The notes below the pieces were generated by a model. That model worked only from the letters and a program-made list of their open reading frames with translations, was not told where the DNA came from and searched no databases. This document shows positions 42,798-51,423 of a stretch of DNA of 64,000 nt, one piece after another. The translations under genes and the position numbers were made by a program. The stretch covers positions 1,798,001 through 1,862,000 of the forward strand of contig NZ_RDSM01000001.1 of NCBI RefSeq assembly GCF_004115155.1. Reading direction: 5' to 3'. The DNA comes from Granulicella sibirica. GTDB taxonomy: Bacteria > Acidobacteriota > Terriglobia > Terriglobales > Acidobacteriaceae. Numbering within the stretch: the first letter of the stretch is position 1; every line of letters starts with the position of its first letter.

Positions 42798-44080
42798 CTG
42801 GCGCTCACCAGCTCCATAGGCTGCACCCGTGCATAAGCATAGGGACCATCCGACATCACCGCTACCCGCCCGCCCGCCGGAAGCCCATCCAGCAGACTCG
42901 CGATCGCCTCGTCGACAGTCCTAAAGCTCCGCAGCGCCCCAAGCTCCTCCGGCCTCGTCCCCGGAGCATAGAACAGCACCGGATGCTTCAACTCAACCAG
43001 CGCCAGCTTCTCCAACTGCCATTGATCCGGCACAACCGGCGCATCCGCAATCTCATCGAGATACCGCTGCGGCCCCTCATAACTCCGGAGCTTCTCCGCA
43101 AACTCAGCCGACCCAATCCCCTCCGAGCACTCGCTCACCACCAGAATCTTCCCACCCGGCTTCACGATATGCTGCACCGCCGTCACGCCCTTGATCGTCT
43201 GGTAGCACGTCAGGTCCAGCGGATTCCCCGCCGCGCTCGTAATCGCCGCATCCACAAACTCCGGCACATACTCCACCGACGATCCACGCAGAAACTCCAC
43301 ACCCGCCGCATGCGCCTTCACCGGATCCCCCGCAAAGATCCCCGAGATCCCCCGGCTCTTCGTCAACGTTACATCCAGCATGAAGTCATGCCGCACCATC
43401 CGCGCAATCTCGAGCAGCTCCGCATGCAGCGGATTCTCATCGATCGACCCTTCCACCGCCAGGCTCTCCCGCATGAACTTCGGCGAATGAATCACTTTGA
43501 TCGTCTCCTGCGCCGCCAGCCCCGGCGCAATCATCTTCCGCCCACCCGAAAACCCAAGCATCAAATGCTGCTCGATAAACCCAAGCGTGATGTGCAGGTC
43601 CGCATCCAGAAACGGCCTCTCGACATACACCGGCGTCCCCCGTCGCGTCTCGCCGACATACCCATGCGCATCCTTCTTCTTCGCATCATGATTCAGAATC
43701 GGATACTTCGCCGCGATCTCCGGCCCGAGAATGATATCCAGCTCTTCGCGCGTAGCCTCCCGATGCAGCCCGGTAGCAATGCAGATCGTAATATTCTGCA
43801 CCCGCAACCCAGCCCGATGCAGCCGTTCCAGCACCGGAGGCAGCGTCACCTGGTTCGGAGCCGGGCGCGTAATATCGCACACCGAGATAGCCGCCGTCTT
43901 CTTCCCCGCCGCAAGCACCTCTAACGGCGCACACCCGATCGGCCCATCCAAAGCCGCATCCAGCGCCCGCCGCACATCCTGCATCGCACCCGCCGCATGC
44001 GCATGCACCACCTGGTAACGCGGCCCATCCGGCAGATGCAGCGTCAACCCGGTCTTCCCAAAAGCAACGACTGTATCCAA
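42794..44080 (-). CDS. larA: LarA-family nickel-pincer-dependent racemase/epimerase
   Basis: 428 residues. LarA enzymes interconvert stereoisomers of lactate or related 2-hydroxy acids using a nickel-pincer nucleotide. The N-terminal DUF2088 domain shows ICIATGLHREATREEL (catalytic His), KYPILNHDAKKKD (His/Lys region that holds the cofactor) and ITLGFIEQHLMLGFSGGRKMIAPGLA. LarB, LarC and LarE, needed to make the cofactor, are not in the window. TTG start with GGTGGGGG upstream. It is coupled to glycerate kinase, so glycerate or a related acid is as likely a substrate as lactate (inference). Confidence 0.85.
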   Translation of the reverse strand: MDTVVAFGKTGLTLHLPDGPRYQVVHAHAAGAMQDVRRALDAALDGPIGCAPLEVLAAGKKTAAISVCDITRPAPNQVTLPPVLERLHRAGLRVQNITICIATGLHREATREELDIILGPEIAAKYPILNHDAKKKDAHGYVGETRRGTPVYVERPFLDADLHITLGFIEQHLMLGFSGGRKMIAPGLAAQETIKVIHSPKFMRESLAVEGSIDENPLHAELLEIARMVRHDFMLDVTLTKSRGISGIFAGDPVKAHAAGVEFLRGSSVEYVPEFVDAAITSAAGNPLDLTCYQTIKGVTAVQHIVKPGGKILVVSECSEGIGSAEFAEKLRSYEGPQRYLDEIADAPVVPDQWQLEKLALVELKHPVLFYAPGTRPEELGALRSFRTVDEAIASLLDGLPAGGRVAVMSDGPYAYARVQPMELVSAR

Positions 44081-44100
44081 CTCAAACCCCCACCGATCGC

Positions 44101-46317
44101 CTACGTTGCAAGGTCAAAGGCAACAACCTCATGCACCCCGATCGAAGGCACATCGACCGCGATCACGTCACCCTCTCTCTTATAGACGCCATCCCCACCC
44201 GCCACAAGCAACCGCACCCGCGACACCTTCTCGCCCTTCGGCACCCGCAGCCTCACCACCTGCGGGGGCATGGCGATGATCTCCCGCACCGGCCCCTTCA
44301 TCATCATCGGGTTCGTCAGGTTCACCAGGTGAACCGTCATCGACCCCTTCTGCTTCCACACCGCGAGATCCAGCACGCCCTGCCCCGTCACTTCCACCGG
44401 AGCATCCTCAGCCGTAGCCCACCGCACAGCGTTCGCCAGCAGCCTCCCCTGGTCGACATTCAGCACCTCCCAGAACGTCCGGTCGATATCTCCCGGAAAA
44501 TAAACCACTCTCCCCGCACCATGCTTGTTCAGGAAAACCCCGGGCCCACCCGTCTGCTGAGACCGCTGAAACACCTCCTCCATCGGAAGATCCGGATAAC
44601 TCGGAACGATACTGACAACCGCCTTCGTATCCCCCGTCGTCTTCACAGAAACCTGGTTCGCCGCATTGATGATCCGAGGCACCCCATCCAAGCCCGCCAG
44701 CAAAGCCGTGGTATCCCCTCCAGCGGAATGGTCGAACGCAAGGTAAGAGTTCAGCATCGGCCCATCCACCTTCCCCGCGAACGAAGCCCCAAACAACGAT
44801 GCCAGCCCAAACTCCTTCCGTCTCACGCCCGCCTCGTCATACAGCGACGTCTCGAACGTAGCCACCACGCCCCCACCCCGCGCAACGAACGCCTCGATCT
44901 GCCCACACTGCTTCGTCGAAAGTGCAGCGATATTCGGCAGGATCAGCGTCCGAAGCTGCCTCAGGTGCTCCTCATCGAGCAGCCCGTCATGCACCATCTC
45001 GAACGGAATCCGCGCCTCGATCATCGCCTGGTAGAAGCCTAGCGCCGCATCCTCCACCTTCGTCCGCGCGTTCACGCCGCCGTAGAACTCCGCCGTCTGC
45101 TGCGAGTACACCATGCCCACACGCGCCAGCGACCGCTCATTCCGCAGATACCCTTCGTTCGCATAGTGCCACTGGTAGATCTCCTCCACCACCGGCAGCC
45201 AGCGCTTATCGATCACCTTCGCATTGAACTTCGTAAACCACGGCCTCAGATCGTTCGCAATCCCATCCGCCACCCAAAGCCGTATCTCGTCCCCACTCTG
45301 CACCGAGTCCTTCCAGCGGTACCGTTCCTCCACCCCCACGCTGAAGATCCCGCCGATCGCCTTCGACCCCATCGTCGCGCGATATTCCTTGCCATTCTTC
45401 CCATTCGTCCACGGAGGCGTCGTTCCGCTCCGTCCCTGCCGATCCGCAAACAGCGTCGGCGCAAGCTCCCCGATCGTCACCATGTCCAGCTCGCTCAAAG
45501 CCCCGCCACCCGCATTGGCGATATAACTCGCGTTCGGATTGATCTCCCGAATCTTCGTATTCCACAACCGCCAAAGCTCAAACAGCGTCTTCTGGTTCCA
45601 AAGGATGTAAGCATGCCGCGCCGCATCCTGCGGATCGAGCGTCCGCGGCAACTCCAGACCCGAGTAGGCCTTGAAGCTCACCTGGCAGTGCTCGCAGAAG
45701 CACATCCCATTGCCCGACCACCGGTTGGTAAAGATCCCATCCGGCATATAAAGCCGCATGATCTCCTGGTGAACCGACGTCATGAACTCGAAGTTGTAAG
45801 GCCCCAACGCGCACGTCAACCAAAGGCTGGGGTCTGAAGGATGCCGCCTTTTCTTCCCCTGCGCATCCACCGCGATCCACTCCGGGTGCTGCTCATACGC
45901 ATCCTGGTGGCACGCATGCGAGTCTGTCCGCGCAACCACATTCATCCCCAGCTTCCGGCACCCTGCGACAAGATCCCCAAACGTATCCATCGACCCGAGC
46001 CATTTGCTCCGGTAATGCAACGGGACCTTCGTCGGGTAGAACGCCACCACACCACCCGCGCTCAGGCACGCCGCGTCTGCATGAATCCTCTTGAAGTAGT
46101 CCAGCCAGAACCCCTGGTCGTAGTTGCCCGGATCATCCTCGACAAACGCTAGTTGCGCCCACCGCATCGGCCGGTCATACCATCCAGGATTCCCAACGGT
46201 AGGACCAACCCTGGCTTGCGCGCCTTCCGCGTCGAGGGTCATCCACAACGCACCCAGGACCGACATCGCCGCCACACCGCCCACCTGCTTCACAAACGTC
46301 CGCCGGCTCTGCGTCAA
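44101..46317 (-). CDS. Exported glycosidase-like protein with beta-galactosidase-type trimerisation fold
   Basis: 738 residues. The N-terminus has a twin-arginine signal (RRTFVKQVGG) followed by a hydrophobic stretch, so it is exported folded. The barrel-like N-terminal half resembles hypothetical glycosyl hydrolases near GH42/GHL6 (FWLDYFKRIHADAACLSAGG; DGIFTNRWSGNGMCFCEHCQ). The middle region has the flavodoxin-like trimerisation domain of beta-galactosidases (LRTLILPNIAALSTKQCGQIEAFVARGGGVVATFETS), and the end is a beta-sandwich. Catalytic acids are not certain. TTG start with GGAGAT just upstream. It leads the operon that continues with LarA and glycerate kinase; what a glycosidase does there is unclear. 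Confidence 0.7.
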   Translation of the reverse strand: MTQSRRTFVKQVGGVAAMSVLGALWMTLDAEGAQARVGPTVGNPGWYDRPMRWAQLAFVEDDPGNYDQGFWLDYFKRIHADAACLSAGGVVAFYPTKVPLHYRSKWLGSMDTFGDLVAGCRKLGMNVVARTDSHACHQDAYEQHPEWIAVDAQGKKRRHPSDPSLWLTCALGPYNFEFMTSVHQEIMRLYMPDGIFTNRWSGNGMCFCEHCQVSFKAYSGLELPRTLDPQDAARHAYILWNQKTLFELWRLWNTKIREINPNASYIANAGGGALSELDMVTIGELAPTLFADRQGRSGTTPPWTNGKNGKEYRATMGSKAIGGIFSVGVEERYRWKDSVQSGDEIRLWVADGIANDLRPWFTKFNAKVIDKRWLPVVEEIYQWHYANEGYLRNERSLARVGMVYSQQTAEFYGGVNARTKVEDAALGFYQAMIEARIPFEMVHDGLLDEEHLRQLRTLILPNIAALSTKQCGQIEAFVARGGGVVATFETSLYDEAGVRRKEFGLASLFGASFAGKVDGPMLNSYLAFDHSAGGDTTALLAGLDGVPRIINAANQVSVKTTGDTKAVVSIVPSYPDLPMEEVFQRSQQTGGPGVFLNKHGAGRVVYFPGDIDRTFWEVLNVDQGRLLANAVRWATAEDAPVEVTGQGVLDLAVWKQKGSMTVHLVNLTNPMMMKGPVREIIAMPPQVVRLRVPKGEKVSRVRLLVAGGDGVYKREGDVIAVDVPSIGVHEVVAFDLAT

Positions 46318-46347
46318 TGGATCTCCACTGCATCCAGGCTTTTGACG

Positions 46348-46360
46348 ATGGTACGACCAT
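46348..46360. promoter_or_regulatory. Candidate GntR (FadR/LldR/PdhR-type) operator
   Basis: ATGGT-acg-ACCAT contains the TGGTNNNACCA pattern recognised by FadR-subfamily GntR regulators such as LldR and PdhR, which control lactate and pyruvate genes. It lies 31 bases upstream of the glycosidase-like gene and in the shared region with the divergent lactate-type permease. No GntR gene is in the window. Confidence 0.45.
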
Positions 46361-46515
46361 TCGCCTACGATGCAAGCGAATCATAGGTGGCCGCCGAGAG
46401 CCTCGTCAACGAGCGGGAGCACGCCCGCATCCTCTGAACATCAACACTTGCTTCCAAATCCCTTCACCCCGATGAGGTAGAACGTAGTATCGAAAGCGCA
46501 CGGAGGATTCTCGTC

Positions 46516-48207
46516 TTGACCTGGTCTCAAACGTATCTTCTCTTCGGCCACGGCCTCGCCTTCTCCGTCCTCCTCGCAGCAACACCCATCTTCACGCTCC
46601 TGCTCCTGCTCGGAGTCCTTCGCCGCCCCGCCTGGATCGCTGGCCTCTCCGGCCTCGCCGTCACCCTCTGCCTCGCGGTGCTGGCCTACCACATGCCCGT
46701 CGTCACCGCCGTCAGCGCGGCCGCCAACGGAGCCGCCTTCGGTCTCTTCCCCATCTCGTGGATTGTCTTTTCCGCCCTCTGTCTCTTCCGCGTCACTGTC
46801 GAGACCGGCCAGTTCGAAATCATCAAGGACTCCCTCGGCCGTCTCACTCCCGACCCGCGTCTTCAGGCCCTCCTCATCGCCTTTGCCTTCGAAGGCTTCC
46901 TCGAAGGCGCGGCAGGCTTCGGCGCCCCCGTCGCCATCGCCTCCTCGATGCTCATCGGCCTCGGCTTCTCCCCCTACAGCGCGGCCGCCCTCTGCCTCCT
47001 CGCCAACACCGCGCCGGTCGCCTTCGGCTCCATCGGCATCCCCATCGTCACCCTTGCCGGAACTACCGGCCTGTCCCTCGCCAAACTCAGCGCCGCCGTA
47101 GGCGCTCTCGTCACCCCGATCGCCCTCATCCTTCCGATCTATCTCGTCGTCGCCGTCGGGGGAGTAGGCGCACTGAGCGGCATCTGGCTTCCGTTGATCG
47201 TCGCCGGAGGCGTCTTCGGCGGCATGCAGTTCGTCGTCTCCACCTACCTCGGCCCCCAACTCACCGACATCCTCGCCGCCATCGCCGCCATGGCCTCCCT
47301 CGTCCTCCTCCTCCGGTTCTGGCGAGCCCAGAAACCGGGCGAAGCTTCAGGCGGTGTCTCAACAGCAACGCTGAAGAACTTCGCCCGCATGGGAGCCGAA
47401 GCCGGCGACCACGACGGAGAACTTTCCCTTGAAGAAAAGACAGTCCCCGAGAACTCCGTTGGCAAGGTCTTCAAAGCCTGGGCTCCCTACGCCTTCCTCG
47501 TGGCCTGCGTGCTCCTCTGGGGCTACGCCCCCTTCCAGCGCAAGCTCAACGCCGTTACCTTCCTCATCAAGTGGCCGTTCCTCCACGACGTGGTCCAGCG
47601 CATGCCCCCAATCGTCGCGTCGCCCTCGCCCTATCACGCGCTCTACACCGTCAACTGGCTCTCCGCCGCCGGAACCTCCTGCATGGTGGCCGCGCTCCTC
47701 GCCGCCGCCTTCCTCCGCCTCAGCCCCATCCGCTTCGCCAGGATCCTCCTAGCCGTCACCCGGCAGCTCATGCTCCCGACCGTCACCGTCACCTCCGTCA
47801 TCGCCATCGCCTTCCTGATGAACTACTGCGGAGCCACCGTGACCCTCGGCCTCGGCTTCGCCGCCACCGGAGCCCTCTTCCCCTTTTTCAGCGCTCTCCT
47901 CGGCTGGGTCGGCGTCTTCCTCACCGGCTCCGACACCTCCGCCAACGCCCTCTTCGGCAACCTCCAGGTCGTCTCCGCCGAGCGCCTCCACTTCGACCCC
48001 ATCCTCATGGCCGCCGCCAACTCCGCCGGGGGCGTCATGGGCAAAATGATCAGCCTCCAGACCATCGCCGTCGCCGCCGCAGCCACCGGCCTCACCGCCC
48101 TCGAGCAGGTCAGGCTCTTCCGCTTCACCCTCAAGCACAGCATCATCCTCGCCGTCGCCACCGGGCTCATCGCCCTCCTCTACGCCCACATCCTGCACTT
48201 CGGCTGA
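46516..48207 (+). CDS. lldP: L-lactate permease family (LctP) transporter
   Basis: 563 residues with about thirteen membrane helices. Family segments include FEGFLEGAAGFGAPVAIASSMLIGLG, SIGIPIVTLAG, FLTGSDTSANALFGNLQ and the NSAGGVMGKMISLQ near the end. Members import L-lactate, D-lactate or glycolate with protons. TTG start with GGAGGA eight bases upstream. It is divergent from the glycosidase-LarA-glycerate kinase operon across 198 bases, so it likely brings in the 2-hydroxy acid that operon handles. Confidence 0.92.
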   Translation: MTWSQTYLLFGHGLAFSVLLAATPIFTLLLLLGVLRRPAWIAGLSGLAVTLCLAVLAYHMPVVTAVSAAANGAAFGLFPISWIVFSALCLFRVTVETGQFEIIKDSLGRLTPDPRLQALLIAFAFEGFLEGAAGFGAPVAIASSMLIGLGFSPYSAAALCLLANTAPVAFGSIGIPIVTLAGTTGLSLAKLSAAVGALVTPIALILPIYLVVAVGGVGALSGIWLPLIVAGGVFGGMQFVVSTYLGPQLTDILAAIAAMASLVLLLRFWRAQKPGEASGGVSTATLKNFARMGAEAGDHDGELSLEEKTVPENSVGKVFKAWAPYAFLVACVLLWGYAPFQRKLNAVTFLIKWPFLHDVVQRMPPIVASPSPYHALYTVNWLSAAGTSCMVAALLAAAFLRLSPIRFARILLAVTRQLMLPTVTVTSVIAIAFLMNYCGATVTLGLGFAATGALFPFFSALLGWVGVFLTGSDTSANALFGNLQVVSAERLHFDPILMAAANSAGGVMGKMISLQTIAVAAAATGLTALEQVRLFRFTLKHSIILAVATGLIALLYAHILHFG

Positions 48208-48244
48208 CGCCCTTGCGAGGGCCAAGTCCGTTACCCTTGAAAGC

Positions 48245-49015
48245 ATGCGCATCGCAGTCATCACAGGAGCAGCCCAGGGCATAGGCCGCCGCACCGCCGA
48301 ACTCTTCGCCGCCAACGGCTACGGCCTCGCCCTCATCGATCTCCAGTCGTCCAGCGAGACCCTCCACTCCATCGCCCAACACAATGTCGAAGCCTTCGAC
48401 TTTACCGGCGACATCTCCGACGAGTCCTGCGTCTCCACCTTCGTCTCCGAAGTAAAGTCCCGCTACGGCCGAGCCGACGTCCTCGTCAACAACGCCGGCA
48501 TCAGCTTCATCGCTCCCGCCGAGACCGTAACCGGAGCCGCCTTCCGCCGCGTCCTCGATGTCAACCTCCTCGCCCCGTTCCTGCTTGCCCGCGACTTCGG
48601 CGTCATGATGCTCGAGCAGGGCGAGGGCTCGATCGTCAACGTAGCCTCCATCGCCGGCCTCGTCGGCATTGGAGACCGCTCCGCATACAACGCCAGCAAG
48701 CACGGCCTCATCGGTCTCACCCGCACCCTCGCCGCCGAGTGGGGTGGACGCGGCGTCCGCGCCAACGCCGTCTGCCCCGGCTGGGTCAAAACCGAGATGG
48801 ACGTAGCCGACCAGGCCACCTCCGGCTACAACGACCAGGACATCGAAGACCGCAACCCCATGGGCCGCTTCGCCTCCCCCGACGACATCGCCAACGCCAT
48901 CCTCTTCCTCGCCGACCCGGCCAAGAGCGGCTTCATCAACGGACAATCGCTGGCCGTAGACGGTGGATGGATTACCGACGGAAGCTGGCAGACCCTGCGC
49001 CTCCGCCATCGCTGA
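48245..49015 (+). CDS. Short-chain dehydrogenase/reductase
   Basis: 256 residues. Classical SDR: cofactor motif TGAAQGIGRR, NNAGIS, catalytic Ser in VNVASIAGL and Tyr-x-x-x-Lys in SAYNASKHGLI, closing with INGQSLAVDGGW. The acidic residue after the second strand (LALIDLQ) favours NAD(H). It starts 37 bases after the lactate-type permease on the same strand and may act on the same class of hydroxy compounds, but the substrate cannot be read. Confidence 0.9.
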   Translation: MRIAVITGAAQGIGRRTAELFAANGYGLALIDLQSSSETLHSIAQHNVEAFDFTGDISDESCVSTFVSEVKSRYGRADVLVNNAGISFIAPAETVTGAAFRRVLDVNLLAPFLLARDFGVMMLEQGEGSIVNVASIAGLVGIGDRSAYNASKHGLIGLTRTLAAEWGGRGVRANAVCPGWVKTEMDVADQATSGYNDQDIEDRNPMGRFASPDDIANAILFLADPAKSGFINGQSLAVDGGWITDGSWQTLRLRHR

Positions 49016-49114
49016 TCCCTCAATCGATCGCAAGTTGCTGACAGAATTGTCCTTACCTGCCCAACCTCCCGCGCATCCAATCTTCGCAGTGTAGGAAATA
49101 CACGGAGGAACGAA

Positions 49115-49429
49115 ATGATAATGATGAAATCAGTTGCAGTCTTGGCAATGGTCAGCTTTCTCTCGTTACCCCTCACCGGAGTGGCTCAGACCTACTCCCA
49201 GCGCCGCCATGATCGCGCCAAAGCTTCTCAAACCAGGCACGATCACCGCCACCACACCGGTGCCAAGATCGTCGGTGGCTCAGCCGCCGGCGGAGCCGTA
49301 GCAGGCGGACTTCTGGGCGGCGGCAAAGGAGCACTCATCGGAGCCGGCGTAGGAGCAGGCGGCGGAGCCATCGCCAACAAGGTCCGCGTCGACAAGGGCG
49401 TCAAAGCCCGCGAACGCGAAGACCGCTAG
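49115..49429 (+). CDS. Small exported glycine-zipper protein
   Basis: 104 residues. A signal peptide (to about residue 25, VAQT) is followed by a basic, His-rich segment. A hydrophobic glycine-zipper repeat follows (GGSAAGGAVAGGLLGGGKGALIGAGVGAGGG), then a charged tail. Glycine-zipper proteins of this YMGG-like kind insert in or line the cell envelope; no specific function is known. It is preceded by a GGAGGA-like site and is probably monocistronic. Confidence 0.75.
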   Translation: MIMMKSVAVLAMVSFLSLPLTGVAQTYSQRRHDRAKASQTRHDHRHHTGAKIVGGSAAGGAVAGGLLGGGKGALIGAGVGAGGGAIANKVRVDKGVKAREREDR

Positions 49430-49452
49430 CCCGCTAGACCGCTAGACCGCTG
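49421..49452 (+). repeat. Tandem octamer repeat across a stop codon
   Basis: Four 8-base units, GACCGCTA / GCCCGCTA / GACCGCTA / GACCGCTG. The first unit and part of the second carry the end and stop codon of the glycine-zipper gene. Unit number could vary by slippage. Confidence 0.7.
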
Positions 49453-49586
49453 GGGCTTCTCGCAAGCAAGCAAATTATTTCACCCTGTTTCCGGATCATC
49501 TCCAACAGCCTAGGCTATGCTGGTCGCTTGGCGATGCGAGACTCTCTCAGGTCTCGCCGCCAGCCGGAAAGCATGGAGGAGTGAGG

Positions 49587-49982
49587 ATGCAGGAGCAGGA
49601 AAGAAGGGAATTCCTAAACAACGTCGTCGCTGCCGCCGACCGCATCGAGTATGAAGACATGATGGTGTCCTCTCGCAGGGCACAGGACTTCGGCGGTCCT
49701 CCGGTAGTCGACGACGAATCCAAGGAAGCCCGGGCCACGGCTGAGTCGCTTCTCAAGGAGAAGACAGTTCTCGACACCCTGTGTCCCGCCTTGCGTTCCG
49801 TATCGGACGATATCGGCTCTATCGCCAAGGTAGTCGGCGGCTCCATGTTGACGCTTGCCCTCACGCCGGCAGCCGCCATTCCCGTCAGCGCACTTGTCTT
49901 CGGCGCCATCGCCGTCATGATCGCCCGCGCCGGCGTCAGCAGCCTCTGCGCTGGGCACGGAGCCAAACCGAAAGCAGAGTAA
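49587..49982 (+). CDS. Hypothetical small membrane protein paired with a metallopeptidase
   Basis: 131 residues that I do not recognise. The N-terminal 80 are polar and helical (RREFLNNVVAAADRIEYEDMMVSSRRAQDFGG), then hydrophobic helices occupy about 83-118 (VVGGSMLTLALTPAAAIPVSALVFGAIAVMIARAG). I start it at the ATG at 49587, six bases after GGAGGA, rather than the GTG two codons earlier. The metallopeptidase gene begins 20 bases after its stop. A membrane anchor, inhibitor or substrate of that peptidase is possible. Confidence 0.7.
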   Translation: MQEQERREFLNNVVAAADRIEYEDMMVSSRRAQDFGGPPVVDDESKEARATAESLLKEKTVLDTLCPALRSVSDDIGSIAKVVGGSMLTLALTPAAAIPVSALVFGAIAVMIARAGVSSLCAGHGAKPKAE

Positions 49983-50001
49983 GCGAAAGGCGGAGCATCC
50001 C

Positions 50002-51333
50002 ATGGATGCGGCCAGGACTCAGCGTAACGCTCAGAAACTCGAAAAGATCCAACGCATCGGCTACAGCAGGCTTGGCCTTACCCCGCCTGATTATTCCCCC
50101 GACGCCGTACGCGAACGTGACGCTGGTGCAACAGCCGCCGTTCGACCCGGTGGCGAACTTGAGACCTACGTGTACGAGACCTACTCGCGCAAGGGCATCG
50201 ATCCCGCGGCAGCCCAGCCCATGCTCACCGACGTTCGCGCCGCTGTCGCGCAACTCGACAGGATGCATCAAAACCTCCCTCGGCCCGAACGCGGTTCTCC
50301 CCTTAGCCACCCGCAGCATCTTTTGATCCTGAACAGGCAGCGCGAGCGTCTTCAGAGGCTCATCGGGACAGGGCTTCCGGAGTTCGTTGAGAACTTCAGC
50401 TACCTCGAGCACAGGGTCACCCTCGACACCCTGCCGACCGGCGAACTGAACGGTCGCGCTCTCCTCCCGCCTGGTGAAAACCCCGCCGACCCGCTCTACT
50501 GGATCCTCCTCGATCCCACCTTCTTCGACTTCATCTATTTCCTCAGCAATGTTTACGCCAGTGCCATCGACTTCAAGGCCCTCGGCTGGTTGGCCAGGCG
50601 GTTCGCCGTCGGGGATGAGAGCGTCCGGACCACCGATTGTATTCGGTTCGGGGACGAGCGCCCCCTCCGGGACCTCTCCGACCTGCTCCAGATGTTCGTT
50701 GTCCACGGCACAGGGCCCGTCGCGCTCAGGCCATTCGAAGAGCGCATCTTCTCCTTCGCCGAAGCCCTTCGCAATCAGGCCGCGCTCTTCGTCGTCGCGC
50801 ACGAATACGGACATATCATTCGCGGCGACCTCAAGGCACAACAGAGCCAGCAGGCCCCTTGGCTGGCTGAACTCGGCGCGGATATCGTAGGCTGGCGACT
50901 CACCAACGCCGTCCTGAACATGGAAGGCACCTCGCCCGAAACCCGGCTGGGCGGGGCTGCTCTTTTCTTCATGGGTTTGGCGCTTCTTGAGATGACCCGC
51001 CACGAGCTTGCGACCGGAGAGCCCTGGAACCTGGGCAATCTCGAAGCGGCCGCTCTTTCAGGACCAAAGCCCTCGGATAGCCATCCCACGGCTCTCACAC
51101 GCCGCGCGAGACTCACGCATGAGTTCGAAAGTCACTTCCCTCCAGATCAGGCTCGCGCCGCGGAGTTTATCGTCGGCCTCTTCATCGACCTCACCAATCA
51201 GTTCTGGATTCGGCTCGGCCCAAACTTCCTCGTCCTGCACCAGAAGGGCCAGCGTCCGAAGCCAGTCTGGAAAGGCTACATCGGTGTGGAACAGGGCCAA
51301 AACGTCTCTGAAACGCCAGAAGAAGCAAACTAA
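50002..51333 (+). CDS. Putative zinc metallopeptidase (HEYGH)
   Basis: 443 residues with no signal peptide. The zinc site is HEYGH at 267-271, preceded by AALFVVA, with a third ligand candidate Glu290 in WLAELGADIVG. This HExxH ... ExxAD spacing is that of gluzincins near families M48 and M78. The 260-residue N-terminal region and the C-terminal 100 residues match no domain I know. It forms a two-gene unit with the small membrane protein upstream. A substrate cannot be named. A strong hairpin terminator follows the gene. Confidence 0.72.
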   Translation: MDAARTQRNAQKLEKIQRIGYSRLGLTPPDYSPDAVRERDAGATAAVRPGGELETYVYETYSRKGIDPAAAQPMLTDVRAAVAQLDRMHQNLPRPERGSPLSHPQHLLILNRQRERLQRLIGTGLPEFVENFSYLEHRVTLDTLPTGELNGRALLPPGENPADPLYWILLDPTFFDFIYFLSNVYASAIDFKALGWLARRFAVGDESVRTTDCIRFGDERPLRDLSDLLQMFVVHGTGPVALRPFEERIFSFAEALRNQAALFVVAHEYGHIIRGDLKAQQSQQAPWLAELGADIVGWRLTNAVLNMEGTSPETRLGGAALFFMGLALLEMTRHELATGEPWNLGNLEAAALSGPKPSDSHPTALTRRARLTHEFESHFPPDQARAAEFIVGLFIDLTNQFWIRLGPNFLVLHQKGQRPKPVWKGYIGVEQGQNVSETPEEAN

Positions 51334-51365
51334 GGGTGAAGGCGGCGTGGCGAGCTGTCCACAAA

Positions 51366-51406
51366 TGAGAGTGGCTGGAGAGCATGAAGCCCTCCAGCCA
51401 CTCTCA
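51366..51406. terminator. Bidirectional hairpin terminator between convergent genes
   Basis: Perfect 15-bp arms TGAGAGTGGCTGGAG (51366-51380) and CTCCAGCCACTCTCA (51392-51406) with an 11-base loop, placed between the metallopeptidase stop and the exbD stop. The T-tracts on both sides are short, so it may stop transcription less efficiently than the one at 35013. Confidence 0.75.
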
Positions 51407-51423
51407 ACTTCAACTTAGGTACC

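Noticed and set aside
46441..47259. Open frame on the minus strand at the start of the lactate-type permease gene
   Set aside because: Asp/Glu/Gly-rich composition, no ribosome site and no family match; it is the complement of a membrane-protein gene.
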